Source of the DNA: Azophilus sp965116165
GTDB taxonomy: Bacteria > Pseudomonadota > Gammaproteobacteria > Pseudomonadales > Azotimanducaceae
Reading direction: 5' to 3'
Assembly: GCA_965116165.1 (NCBI GenBank)
Contig: OZ220484.1
Location: 868,001 to 932,000 of the forward strand
Length of the DNA stretch: 64,000 nt
The notes under the pieces are model-generated. The model searched no databases. It was not told the origin of the DNA and saw only the letters and a program-made list of their open reading frames with translations. Position numbers and translations under genes: made by a program. Position 1 is the first letter of the stretch. Each line of letters starts with the position of its first letter. Shown here piece by piece: positions 8,505-16,746 of the stretch.

Positions 8505-9977
8505 TTGGCTATTCCTAGGCACCGGGCCGGCACGGGGCGCCTGGCCGCGCTCGGGCCAGGGGTTCTGTATGCCGCCGCCGCCATCGGCGTTTCCCATGTC
8601 GTGCAGTCGACGCGGGCCGGCGCCACCTATGGTTTGGCAATGGTGGCGATCATCGTAGTGGTCGGCATTGTTAAATACCCGGCCATCCGCTTCGGCAGCC
8701 AATACACGGCCGCCACCGGCAGGAGCCTGCCGGAAAACTATGTTGATCAGGGCATCTGGGCAATGTTGTTGTACCTAGGTTCCCAACTCCTATCCATCTG
8801 GTTCGTGTTGGCCGCCATCGCCATCACCACGGCGGGCCTGGTGCTCACCGTATTCGGGTTGGATATGAGCGCCGTTGCGCTGGCGGGTTGGCTGATGGCG
8901 GGCACGGCCACTCTGCTCACCCTTGGGCACTATCGCTGGCTCGAACACATCGGCAAGGCGCTGGTGTTCGTGCTGGTCGTCATGGTGGTGGTCGCCGCCG
9001 GCCTCTCGGTGCCGCGCATCGACTGGAGCATGGACAACTTTGTGATCGAGCGCCTCGATGTTCCGTTGCTGTTGTTCGTCGCCGCCATGGCCGGCTGGAT
9101 GCCGACACCGGTGGATGCGTCGATCCTCAATTCGGTGTGGACCAGCGCCAAACTCAGGGCGCGGGGTGCTCGCATTGCCAGTGCCGATGCTCGCTTCGAT
9201 TTCAATCTCGGGTATTTGACCGCCATGGTGCTGGCTATCGGCTTCCTGATTCTCGGTGTGGCCGTCATGCACGAGCCCGGCATTGCGCCGAAGGATTCGC
9301 CGCCGGAATTCGCCGCCCAGGTCATTGCGCTCTTTACCGAGACGGTGGGTGGCTGGAGTTTCTTCCTAATCGGCCCGGCGACCATCGCCGCCATGTTCTC
9401 GACGCTGCTGACCGCCATGGACGGCTACCCCCGACAGTTCGCCCACCTTGCCGCCCGGCTGCGAGGAGGGGATGGTCCTGTGCGGATCAGGCAATCACTG
9501 GCGCGGCGCAACCCCCTTCTCAGCACCGAGCCGGCTGGAGGGGATGGTCCGGCGCGGTCCGGGCGCTCACTGGTACGGCGCAACCCCCTTCTCAGTACCA
9601 GCACCGAGCCGGCTGGAGGGGATGGTCCAGCGCGGTCCGGACGCTCACTGGTACGGCGCAACCTCCACCCCAGCGCCGGGCTGGGCGGCGGGGATGACCC
9701 GCCCTGGCTGGTGCCCGCGCTGATTTGGGCCGCGGCCCTGGGCTCGTTCACCCTGCTCGCAACCCTGCTGACATCCTTTACCCGATTTATCGACCTAACC
9801 ACCACCCTAGGATTCGTGATGGCACCCATTTACGCCTTCCTCAATCACCGGGCCATGGTTGGCGCGGAGGTTGCCGAGGACTATCGGCCCTCCCCCGCCC
9901 TCAGGCTCTGGAGCCTGGCCGGGCTGGTCGCTCTCACCGGCGCCAGCATTGTTTATCTATGGATTCGGTTTATCTGA
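8505..9977 (+). CDS. Nramp-related divalent-metal transporter family protein with atypical metal-site motifs
   Basis: An integral membrane protein of 490 residues with about eleven hydrophobic helices. The start is a TTG at 8505: no ATG or GTG lies between it and the in-frame stop at 8463, and homologues begin just before ALGPGVLYAAAAIGVSH. TM1 of the fold is recognisable (GPGVLYAAAAIGVSHVVQSTRAGA), but the canonical DPGN that binds metal is replaced by GVSH. The TM6 site normally reading MPHN is GWMPTPVDAS. Such proteins form an Nramp-related subgroup whose substrate may not be Mn or Fe. Between TM7 and TM8 sits a Gly/Arg/Pro-rich loop made of three in-frame repeats (9465-9692). Substrate is unknown. 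Confidence 0.75.
   Translation: MAIPRHRAGTGRLAALGPGVLYAAAAIGVSHVVQSTRAGATYGLAMVAIIVVVGIVKYPAIRFGSQYTAATGRSLPENYVDQGIWAMLLYLGSQLLSIWFVLAAIAITTAGLVLTVFGLDMSAVALAGWLMAGTATLLTLGHYRWLEHIGKALVFVLVVMVVVAAGLSVPRIDWSMDNFVIERLDVPLLLFVAAMAGWMPTPVDASILNSVWTSAKLRARGARIASADARFDFNLGYLTAMVLAIGFLILGVAVMHEPGIAPKDSPPEFAAQVIALFTETVGGWSFFLIGPATIAAMFSTLLTAMDGYPRQFAHLAARLRGGDGPVRIRQSLARRNPLLSTEPAGGDGPARSGRSLVRRNPLLSTSTEPAGGDGPARSGRSLVRRNLHPSAGLGGGDDPPWLVPALIWAAALGSFTLLATLLTSFTRFIDLTTTLGFVMAPIYAFLNHRAMVGAEVAEDYRPSPALRLWSLAGLVALTGASIVYLWIRFI
9465..9692 (+). repeat. Three in-frame 72-78 bp tandem repeats inside the Nramp-related gene
   Basis: Copies begin with GGAGGGGATGGTCC at 9465, 9537 and 9615. The periods of 72 and 78 bp are both multiples of 3, so the frame is kept. 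They encode repeats of the type GGDGPARSGRSLVRRNPLLS in a predicted cytoplasmic loop. Copies 2 and 3 are nearly identical; copy 1 is more diverged and copy 3 decays at its end. Confidence 0.85.
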
Positions 9978-10080
9978 ACGGATACCGCGGGTTAATGGCT
10001 CGCCGGTTCCACACCTTTGCAGAGCCATTCCATTTTCATTCCACGATTGCTGTGAACTGCTTTCACCATTGATCCGTAGT

Positions 10081-10159
10081 ATTCACCTCTACCGATTACG
10101 GGTGGCGCCGACAACCAAGGTGCCTCGATTGCCAAATTGAGTGATTTACAGAGGTGAAT
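10081..10159 (+). promoter_or_regulatory. Leader stem that could hide the Shine-Dalgarno of the small membrane protein
   Basis: ATTCACCTCT at 10081-10090 is an exact inverted repeat of AGAGGTGAAT at 10150-10159. The second arm contains the ribosome binding site GAGGTG of the gene starting at 10163. Inside the 59-nt loop, GGCGCC can pair with GGTGCC, giving a stacked fold. In RNA the long stem would occlude translation. This is a structural reading, not a known riboswitch class. Confidence 0.5.
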
Positions 10160-10162
10160 GAC

Positions 10163-10279
10163 ATGAATGGAATCGACATGAAAGAGAGTGACGCGCCCTT
10201 GACGGCAAATGAAACCGCCCTTCTCCTCGGTGCATTCGTCGCGCTAGCTGTGGCCATGCTCTCGTTCCTCGCCCTGTAA
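10163..10279 (+). CDS. 38-residue single-pass membrane protein
   Basis: ATG at 10163, TAA at 10277-10279. It is preceded at a 6-nt spacing by GAGGTG and followed after about 47 nt by a strong intrinsic terminator. The protein has a charged N-terminal part (MNGIDMKESDAPLTANE) and one hydrophobic helix (TALLLGAFVALAVAMLSFLAL) that ends the chain, so it is probably an inner-membrane mini-protein. It forms a stand-alone transcription unit with a possible structured leader. I recognise no family. The combination of ribosome binding site, helix and terminator supports a real gene. Confidence 0.7.
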   Translation: MNGIDMKESDAPLTANETALLLGAFVALAVAMLSFLAL

Positions 10280-10326
10280 TCGGTCAATCCCAACTCTCCG
10301 TAGACCTTAATGACCTATCTGGCCAG

Positions 10327-10350
10327 CCCCGCTTAAGCGGGGTTTTTTTT
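10327..10350 (+). terminator. Rho-independent terminator of the small membrane protein gene
   Basis: The palindrome CCCCGC-TTAA-GCGGGG (10327-10342) is followed directly by eight T (10343-10350). The T tract is on the + strand only, so it terminates the 38-residue protein's transcript. Confidence 0.9.
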
Positions 10351-10515
10351 CGCACGGGCAAAGCTTCATTCGAGGCCGCCCTTGCGGTTTTCGGGTGCCG
10401 ATAGAGCACCTGCGCGAGACTATCGCAAACGACTCGACGCTTCGGGACGACACCGTTCGGTGACTGCCATGCAGGTTCAGGCAAGACGCGGAACCAGTCG
10501 GCGTCCGTGGTGCAA

Positions 10516-11154
10516 TCAAAGCAGCGTATACCCGATCTCCTCAACGATGTTGCGCAGCGCACCCAACAGGGCGGGGTCGCCCAAAGCGCGGTGAAACCTC
10601 GGCGCTCGCGGGAAGACTCCGGCGCTTCGGGCGCGCTCGTAGAGGGCGATAGCGGGCCGGCCGGTTAGCGACGATCTGTAATAGACGCCTTGAATCGCCG
10701 GGTAGGCGTCATAGAAACCCCGCGACCAGTTTTGTGCATGGGAATAAGGCCCCGCCGCGAGTTTCGATGAGGCACCCGCACGGACCGGGAAAGTGTCTGT
10801 GATATCGAGCAGCCGCACCTCGCCCCGCAGCGCGAAGGCAACCAGCCAAGGCTGGCGTCGAAAGCGGTTGATCCTACGCCGGTTGCGCTCGAAAAATTCG
10901 GCGACCGCGGTTGCGACGTCTGTGGCCGCATAGAGAATTCCGCAACTTTGGCGGACCGGGTCTCCTTGCCTGTCGGGGATGTGGTGGTCGAAGCGCGACA
11001 ATGGGCCGAAACGCCGAAATGCGTTCCAATGCGTCGGATACGCCCCGCCTCGCGCATAAACCCGGTACAGGAGTTGGCCGGGTGCCACGGTAATCAACGC
11101 CGCGTCGAGTCGACTGAGGCGGGCAGGGTCCGGCACCCGGGGTAGTTTGGCCAC
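10516..11154 (-). CDS. RES-domain toxin (NAD+-degrading type)
   Basis: A 212-residue protein of the RES family, toxins that consume NAD+ by phosphorolysis or hydrolysis and are neutralised by Xre/MbcA/ParS-type antitoxins. Family features seen: LLYRVYARGGAYPTHWNAFRRFGPLSRFDHH with the first conserved Arg, GILYAATDVATAVAEFFER with the conserved Glu, and a later YYRSSLTGRPAIALYERA with the Ser region. It lies 30 bp downstream of the predicted antitoxin gene and shares its promoter. An ATG start at 11154 gives MAKLPRVPDPARLSRLD. Activity on NAD+ is inferred from the family. Confidence 0.85.
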   Translation of the reverse strand: MAKLPRVPDPARLSRLDAALITVAPGQLLYRVYARGGAYPTHWNAFRRFGPLSRFDHHIPDRQGDPVRQSCGILYAATDVATAVAEFFERNRRRINRFRRQPWLVAFALRGEVRLLDITDTFPVRAGASSKLAAGPYSHAQNWSRGFYDAYPAIQGVYYRSSLTGRPAIALYERARSAGVFPRAPRFHRALGDPALLGALRNIVEEIGYTLL

Positions 11155-11184
11155 AATCTCGGGCGTGTGCTGTTGCCTGGAGCG

Positions 11185-11865
11185 CTATAGACGACGCGCA
11201 AGCATAGTGACTTTCTTGACAGCTCGGCCCGATTGAAGCCACGCCAATGGCGACATGACCGCTGCGATTTCGCCTCCGGCGAAGAGGTCGGGGTCGGCTT
11301 GCGTGTACCACTCCTGGACTTCCACAGGATGCAAGTCCGGGCTGAGCGCCGCATTCACCTTGGTGATGTTCGCGACCAGAGGCCCGGCTCGTGCAAACTG
11401 GAAGATGGGAATAAGCCGGCGATTGTTCAGCAGAAAACTGTAGAGCGTTCTGCGGGCGATCATCTGTCTGACTTGGTTCTCCGGTATGGCCAGACGGCGC
11501 GACACCTCCCCGGTCGTCAGACTGGTCTCGACCATGGCAGCGTACTGCAAGGCTGTACTGGTGATGGGGTCGTGATCGGTCGACGCGCACAGATCGACCC
11601 CCCCGTCGCGAAGAACTGCCTGTTCGTGCTCCGTCAAGTTCTCGGTGGACGGCCCGTACAGTACCGCGGGCATGGCGTCCAGAACCATCCGCAGCGCTTC
11701 GTTCAATTCCTCGGCCGTCGCCTCCCGCATACCGCGCATCGAGAGGTATTGGGCAAGCGGCTCGCGGATTTCACCACCGGCATCAACATCGTTCGCCGTT
11801 GGATCCCTACGAACTGGTGCGGGCTGTTTGGAGTGTTCGCGTTGCGTGCGAGGTGTCTCGATCAC
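11185..11865 (-). CDS. Antitoxin/transcriptional regulator of a RES toxin (Xre/MbcA/ParS-like)
   Basis: A 226-residue protein upstream of the RES toxin on the same strand. A central stretch TTGEVSRRLAIPENQVRQMIARRTLYSF reads as a helix-turn-helix of the excisionase/MerR kind. The C-terminal part LHPVEVQEWYTQADPDLFAGGEIAAVMSPLAWLQSG resembles the toxin-binding domain of this antitoxin family. The start is a GTG at 11865 with GAGG about 9 nt upstream. The promoter region carries an 11-bp inverted repeat around a perfect TATAAT, as expected for autorepression. The N-terminal 90 residues are of unknown role. Confidence 0.75.
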   Translation of the reverse strand: MIETPRTQREHSKQPAPVRRDPTANDVDAGGEIREPLAQYLSMRGMREATAEELNEALRMVLDAMPAVLYGPSTENLTEHEQAVLRDGGVDLCASTDHDPITSTALQYAAMVETSLTTGEVSRRLAIPENQVRQMIARRTLYSFLLNNRRLIPIFQFARAGPLVANITKVNAALSPDLHPVEVQEWYTQADPDLFAGGEIAAVMSPLAWLQSGRAVKKVTMLARRL

Positions 11866-11877
11866 TTCCAGACCTCA

Positions 11878-11920
11878 ATTTTGGAGCGGTACGTAAAGTA
11901 ATTATACAACGCTCCAAAAT
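11878..11920 (-). promoter_or_regulatory. Operator: 11-bp inverted repeat flanking the -10 box of the RES module
   Basis: ATTTTGGAGCG at 11878-11888 and CGCTCCAAAAT at 11910-11920 are exact reverse complements separated by 21 bp, about two helical turns apart. The -10 box lies between the arms. This is the likely binding site of the antitoxin for autoregulation. Confidence 0.7.
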
Positions 11921-11929
11921 GCATGGCAA
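11901..11929 (-). promoter_or_regulatory. Sigma-70-type promoter of the RES toxin-antitoxin operon
   Basis: On the minus strand TTGCCA (11924-11929) and TATAAT (11901-11906) are separated by exactly 17 bp. The inferred RNA start is 25-30 nt before the GTG of the antitoxin. This is the best consensus promoter in the window. Confidence 0.75.
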
Positions 11930-12015
11930 CCAAACGCGAACAGCAATTCCTGCTAAGGGAAGATCTGAACAATCCGGTAGAGCAGCATTGAATTAATCGC
12001 AACCGATTGATTTTA

Positions 12016-12342
12016 TTAACCATGTTCGTGTAGCGACAGATGTACGAGTTTCCCCTCATCCACGATTTTGTAATGGGTATCGGGAGTCGTCCGCCCACCC
12101 CGGATGTACAATACATGGATGTTGTGTGGGTACTCGCGGGCCAAATTCAATAGCTTGAGATCCTCTCCTTCATCGTTAAAGAGGCATTGGACCTGAATGC
12201 CATGCTTCTGAATACGACGGTGGTCTCGACGGACGGCGGGGGCCGCTGTGTCTCGCCGGTTCCGAGCTTTCCGATTACGTTCTGAAGCGATGCGCCGCAG
12301 AGTTGGAGGCCGACCCAAACAGGCGCAGCGATTCCTCGCCAC
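12016..12342 (-). pseudogene. Fragment of an unidentified protein
   Basis: The second half of this 108-codon frame reads like real protein (VQCLFNDEGEDLKLLNLAREYPHNIHVLYIRGG, then THYKIVDEGKLVHLSLHEHG), whereas the first half is Arg-rich and looks like a non-coding frame. The HYK...D pattern near the end faintly resembles a phospholipase D-type HxK motif, but only once. It probably is the remnant of a longer gene truncated on both sides, left near the toxin-antitoxin module. Identification is uncertain. Confidence 0.35.
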
Positions 12343-12367
12343 AACGAACGCCCGAAAGTCGCAGCCC

Positions 12368-12808
12368 CTAGCCCAAGGTCGTCAGCAAGCAGACGATTGC
12401 CTGCCGATCTTCGGTGTTTGTCACACCCCCGAATGCCATCCTATTGTTCGGCAAGAATTCGAGCGGCCTCGCAAGAAACCTGTCGAGCGTATCCGCATCC
12501 CACAGGATATCCGACTCTCTCAGCGCCTTCGAATACGCGAATCCCTCTAGAGATGCCGATCGCGTTCCGACAATGCCGAAGAGATTCGGGCCAGTGAGAT
12601 TCACGGCACCGCGCTCTACGCTGTGGCAAACCTTACATTGTTCGAGCACTTTCAACGCGCGGTCGGCATCGCAACCCGCCTCGTCGATCATCGGGATACT
12701 TGCAGCGGGCGTTGCGTTGGATATCGCCTCCTCCAGCCTCACCTCGCTTGTCTCGGTCTCGGACCCACAGCCGCCAAGAAGAACGGCAAGAAATGTGCTG
12801 ATCAACAC
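12368..12808 (-). CDS. Lipoprotein cytochrome c, putative electron acceptor of the adjacent amine oxidase
   Basis: A class I c-type cytochrome of 146 residues. The GTG at 12808 gives a short lipoprotein signal (VLISTFLAVLLGGC) that would anchor it on the outside of a membrane. The frame is open further upstream, but that part overlaps the preceding gene. Heme binding is shown by CKVCHS; the axial methionine is probably in NNRMAFGG. GPNLFGIVGTRSAS and AYSKALRES are typical of the cytochrome c2/c550 group. It begins 43 bp after the flavin amine oxidase gene on the same strand. In the NicA2 family a neighbouring cytochrome c takes electrons from the flavin; the same role is inferred here. Confidence 0.85.
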   Translation of the reverse strand: MLISTFLAVLLGGCGSETETSEVRLEEAISNATPAASIPMIDEAGCDADRALKVLEQCKVCHSVERGAVNLTGPNLFGIVGTRSASLEGFAYSKALRESDILWDADTLDRFLARPLEFLPNNRMAFGGVTNTEDRQAIVCLLTTLG

Positions 12809-12851
12809 CCAGCGAAGGTTGGATCTGCCGGGCGTCGCAAACCAAGGCGCC

Positions 12852-14321
12852 TCAAGCCAACGCTTGTGCAACGATTTGTCCCTTGCGCGTGCCGATCTCA
12901 ATCGCACCGTCGATCCATCCACGCCACATCGTTGCGTTGTCGGAGGTTGCGAAATGAACATTGCCTTCGGCGCGCTGCAGTTCCGGCACCAGCGCGAACT
13001 GATGCGGGCGCAACGTACACCAAGTGCCTTTCGAAAATGGATCGAACAACCACTGGTAGCCATACGTCCTGGTGATTTCGACCTCCGGCATGAACAGGTT
13101 GATCATCTTTGATACGGTTTCCAAGTTGTTCCCGTCGAAGGTGCCGTCGTGTCCGTACGACAGCATGTGTGTTCCCTCTGGACCGGTCCCGTAGGTGTAT
13201 CCGTATTGCAGCGGCCCAAAGCTATCGTCCGCCGTCAGGAAGACATTGCCGATATCCTCCTTCGTCATGATGTGGAGCTTGTTGCCGTACCCGACATGCC
13301 TTTCTTTGGCGACTTGGAGTTTGACATCGGATATCCGAGGCTCGTACTCAATATCGGCCCAGGTATTCAACGGAGTTGTAACAATGACGTGCGCCGCGGT
13401 CACGGTTTGCCCCGTCTCCGTGGTTACCTGTACTTTTCCGCCCGACTGTGCGATTCGGCTGACCGGCGCGCTTAGCTGAACCTCGGCGTTGCCGTCGTCG
13501 ATCATCGCGTTGATCAGCGAGATCGTGCCCTTGTCGAGATAATAGCGAGACACTGCGTTGTTGAAGTCGATCAGGTTGCTGCCTAGCGCCGCCCACCATC
13601 GCAGCATCTCCAAGAAGCCTCCTTCGCTGCAGGGCGCGTGAGACATGATCGACCAGATCGCATTGACCGCGAGCGCCACATCCTCCTCGATATCGAGCTG
13701 ATCGATCCCGTCCTGGATCGTCAAGTCCTGGTAGCCCTTCCAGTCGTTGGTAAAAAACGTGTCGTACGGTCTCGGGAATACTTCTCGCGAGTTTGCGCAA
13801 TACTCGATCATCGCTTGATCGACCTTCGGGGAAAATGTCGCGAGATCGGCTTCGACCGGCTTGCCGTCTTTGAGATAGATCCAGCGCTCGGGGTTCACCG
13901 CCGCAGGCGATTCGCCGATCGGCAGCGAATAACGATCAACCTCGGCCCAAACGTGCGGTTGCAGCCAATAGATGTAGTTGCCACCGAGCTCGACATGCTT
14001 ATCTCCGAATGGCGCGTAGTAGGTGCGCCCGCCCAGCCTGTTTCGAGCCTCCAGCAACAGCGTGCGCAGGACGGCCTTGCTCGTCTCGCGGGCAGCGGCC
14101 GCACCGGCCATGCCGCCGCCGATCACGACGACATCATAGTCGGATCCACCGCCGACATTCGCGGCCGGGCTCGCGGCGGCGCCGGGCTCGGGCGATCGCT
14201 GGCACGCAGCCGCTACGAGGCCCGCCGTGGAGACCGCTGCCGTTTTGAGAACGCGCCGACGGGAAATGCCCTCGCCACGGCCTTCATACTTTTCGCTAGT
14301 CGGCTCCAGTTTTTCGTCCAT
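12852..14321 (-). CDS. Tat-exported flavin amine oxidase/dehydrogenase, NicA2-like
   Basis: A periplasmic FAD enzyme of 489 residues. The ATG at 14321 (MDEKLEPTSEKYEGRG) has GAGG upstream and precedes a twin-arginine signal SRRRVLKTAAVSTAGLVAAAC. The FAD-binding motif DYDVVVIGGGMAGAAAA and LLLEARNRLGGRTYY mark the monoamine oxidase family. WLQPHVWAE, EVFPRP and GTISLINAM...AEVQLSAPV closely resemble, from memory, the bacterial nicotine oxidoreductase NicA2. The C-terminal FAD contact region is ATMWRGWIDGAIEIG. It would oxidise the C-N bond of a secondary or cyclic amine and pass electrons to the cytochrome encoded next. The actual substrate is unknown. Confidence 0.85.
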   Translation of the reverse strand: MDEKLEPTSEKYEGRGEGISRRRVLKTAAVSTAGLVAAACQRSPEPGAAASPAANVGGGSDYDVVVIGGGMAGAAAARETSKAVLRTLLLEARNRLGGRTYYAPFGDKHVELGGNYIYWLQPHVWAEVDRYSLPIGESPAAVNPERWIYLKDGKPVEADLATFSPKVDQAMIEYCANSREVFPRPYDTFFTNDWKGYQDLTIQDGIDQLDIEEDVALAVNAIWSIMSHAPCSEGGFLEMLRWWAALGSNLIDFNNAVSRYYLDKGTISLINAMIDDGNAEVQLSAPVSRIAQSGGKVQVTTETGQTVTAAHVIVTTPLNTWADIEYEPRISDVKLQVAKERHVGYGNKLHIMTKEDIGNVFLTADDSFGPLQYGYTYGTGPEGTHMLSYGHDGTFDGNNLETVSKMINLFMPEVEITRTYGYQWLFDPFSKGTWCTLRPHQFALVPELQRAEGNVHFATSDNATMWRGWIDGAIEIGTRKGQIVAQALA

Positions 14322-14359
14322 TGCTGCTACCTCAGTCTCGATCCATTTCAGATTGCGCG

Positions 14360-16614
14360 TCAATAATGGTAGGAGAATCCCACACCCGCCCAGCGCGGCT
14401 CGCCGACCGCCAGAATGGCGCTGCCGAAGAACAACGCCAGATCGAAGCCGTAAGTCCAATACTCCTCGTCGGCGATGTTGTTCACGAAGCCATACACTCT
14501 CCAATTGTCATTGGCCGCGTAGGTCAATCGAGCGTTCCATACACTGTACGACTCGTTGGCAGCGGCCTCGCTGTTGATCGTGTTGAACTGCTGCTTGTCA
14601 ATGTAGTGCCCGTCAAGCTGCACGGCCAAAGATCCCCGGCCGATTTGCCATTCTTTCCTGACGAGAACATTGAACGATATATCCGGCGCCAAGACCATTT
14701 GTTGTTCCGCGATGACACCACCGCCGATGTCGATATCGTCGACAACAGCATCCATGAGCGAAACGCCGAGCAACAGATCCCAGCCGACGATGGTGTCGGT
14801 GCAACCCTCAGGTGGGGCGCATCCATGAGCGAAACGCCGAGCAACAGATCCCAGCCCTCCGCAGGTTGGGCGATCAGTTCCAGCTCGGCCCCGGTGATCT
14901 CCGCATCGCGGTTGACGATTACACTGGTAATACCCTGAAAGACGAACGCTTGGTAGTCTTCGTAGTCATAAAAGAAAGCGCTGCCGTTCAATCTTGCACG
15001 GCCCTCCGCGAACGACGTTTTGAAGCCGACTTCGAACGCATGCAGAATCTCGGGTTCGAACTCGAGTTCGGCAAGCGTAGCGCCCGCGTCAATTGATCCG
15101 AGGAAGCCCCCGGCTTTCATCCCGCGATTGACGCCCGCGTAGATCAGGGTGTCATCGCTCACTGCCCAATCCAATTGCAGCTTGCCGGTGTAATCGCTGT
15201 CGGAGCGGCTCAAATCGAACGGACTCAAGTCGTCGAGAAGCAAACCAAAATCGTCGCAACCATTGTCGGTCGGCGGCGGGCCGAAATCGTCGCAGGTGAC
15301 GACGCTGGTAAAGTCTTTGTCATCTTCCGTCCAACGAACGCCAGCAACCAGCGTCAAGTTGTCCATCAACTGATACTCGAGCTGCCCAAACGCCGCCCAA
15401 GACGTCGTCTCGAGCGAGTACAGGTTGTTGGGAAAGATACTGTATCCGAAATAGTCCGGAAAATTGAACGACACACGATAGTCGCCGTCGATCTGCAAGT
15501 AGTAAAAACCGGTAATCCAGTCCAATTTGTCGGTGGAACCCTCCAGCCGTATTTCTTGCGCGAAATCGTCCGCGGCCTGTTGCGTTAGGAAATTGCCGAA
15601 ATCCGCCGGACTCGAATCCGAATCCTCCTGGTAGTCCTTCTCCTGGTTCTGCAGGTTGGTGACGGAGACCAGCCTGATCGAATCGCCGACATGGTATTCG
15701 AGGTTCAGCGTTGCTATCCAGCCTTCCGCATCGTTGGGACCGGGACTGCCGAAGTCGCCCGCGTAGAAATCGCCGTCATTGTCGACATAGCCGCCGAAGT
15801 CGACATCGGCGGGTCCGCCGAATTCGCCGAGACCGTCCGCATTGAGCACGGCGGTGCGATGGCCGTAGGCCGCGGCCGGATTGTCGAACTCGCCCCAGTG
15901 AAAGGACAAATTCGCTTCCCAGTTGTCCGACAACTGCGCTTGCAACTGCGCACGCAAATGCGTCGCTTCCGTTTCCCGCAGGTCTTCACCGATCCGGTTG
16001 TCGAAATAGCTGTCGTTTTGCAATCTGAGAAATGACAACCTGCCCTGCACATTTTCCGAAAATGCGCCGCTCAAGGCACCTTCGGCGCGGACCCTGCTGT
16101 GCTCCGCGACATGCAAGTCGATGTAGCCCGTCGTTTCGTTCGTGGGCCGCGCCGTGATCAGATGCACAAGGCCGCCGGTCGCATTTCGACCATATAGCGT
16201 GCCCTGCGGCCCCTTCAACACTTCGACGCGTTCCATGTCGAACATCGCCGCGCCGGCGGCGCTGGTTTGAGGCAGGTAGGCACCATCGAGGTAAACCAGG
16301 GTCGGCGCTTCCTGATGATCATTGAAGTCGGTCTGGGCGACACCTCGTATCGAGAACAAGGATATGGTCCCGGCATTGTTGTACGAGGTCGCAATCAGTC
16401 CGGGCGTGTGCTCGGCGACATGCTCAGCGTTGGTCCAGCCCAGCTCGCTGATCTGTTCGCTACTGAAGGCCGAGATGGCGATGCCGATATCCTGGATGTT
16501 CTGTTCACGCTTTTGCGCAGTCACGACCACCTCTTCGAGAACCTGCGCATGCGCTGCCGCAGGGACGACAATGATCGCGGCCATGGCGACCAGCTTGGAC
16601 AAGGTGTGTTGCAT
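14360..16614 (-). pseudogene. TonB-dependent outer-membrane receptor, frame broken by a 71-bp insertion
   Basis: A ligand-specific outer-membrane transporter driven by TonB. The 5' part has a signal peptide (MQHTLSKLVAMAAIIVVPAAAHA), a TonB-box-like LEEVVVTAQKR, the plug domain (FSIRGVAQTDF, VEVLKGPQGTLYGRNATGG) and barrel strands. Near the 3' end a 71-bp insertion containing a 38-bp duplication (14748-14785 and 14819-14856) shifts the frame. The last strands (DISFNVLVRKEW...NNIADEEYWTYGF...GVGFSYHY) lie in another frame ending at 14360. Without the insertion the protein would be about 727 residues. A GGGGGG ribosome binding site precedes the ATG at 16614. It lies directly upstream of the amine oxidase, so it probably imported that substrate. 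Recent inactivation, phase variation and assembly error are all possible. Confidence 0.85.
14748..14856. repeat. 38-bp direct repeat (71-bp period) that frameshifts the TonB receptor
   Basis: GCATCCATGAGCGAAACGCC and the following 18 bases occur at 14748-14785 and again at 14819-14856. The copies are identical and separated by 33 unique bases. The period of 71 bp is not a multiple of 3. Removing one period restores a continuous receptor frame (WDLLLGVSLMDA then VVDDIDIGGG). Confidence 0.9.
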
Positions 16615-16639
16615 GGCTTGGTTCCCCCCAATGACAGCT

Positions 16640-16693
16640 CAGTATTTCACAATAATACTGGATTTCTCTCTGAAAAGAACGTTTTTGGTGAAA
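16640..16693 (-). promoter_or_regulatory. Putative operator region of the TonB receptor gene
   Basis: It contains an inverted repeat CAGTATT (16640-16646) / AATACTG (16654-16660). A TTTCAC (16645-16650) and a TTTGGTGAAA (16684-16693) are spaced nearly as in the region before the MFS gene (TTTCACC 21975-21981, GGTGAAA 22015-22021). The shared pattern suggests the same regulator, probably the XRE-cupin protein, controls both. Confidence 0.45.
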
Positions 16694-16746
16694 AATAGTG
16701 TGCCTTGCCTGAGAACTTCCCCGCCATTATTCATAAATATGAAAAT

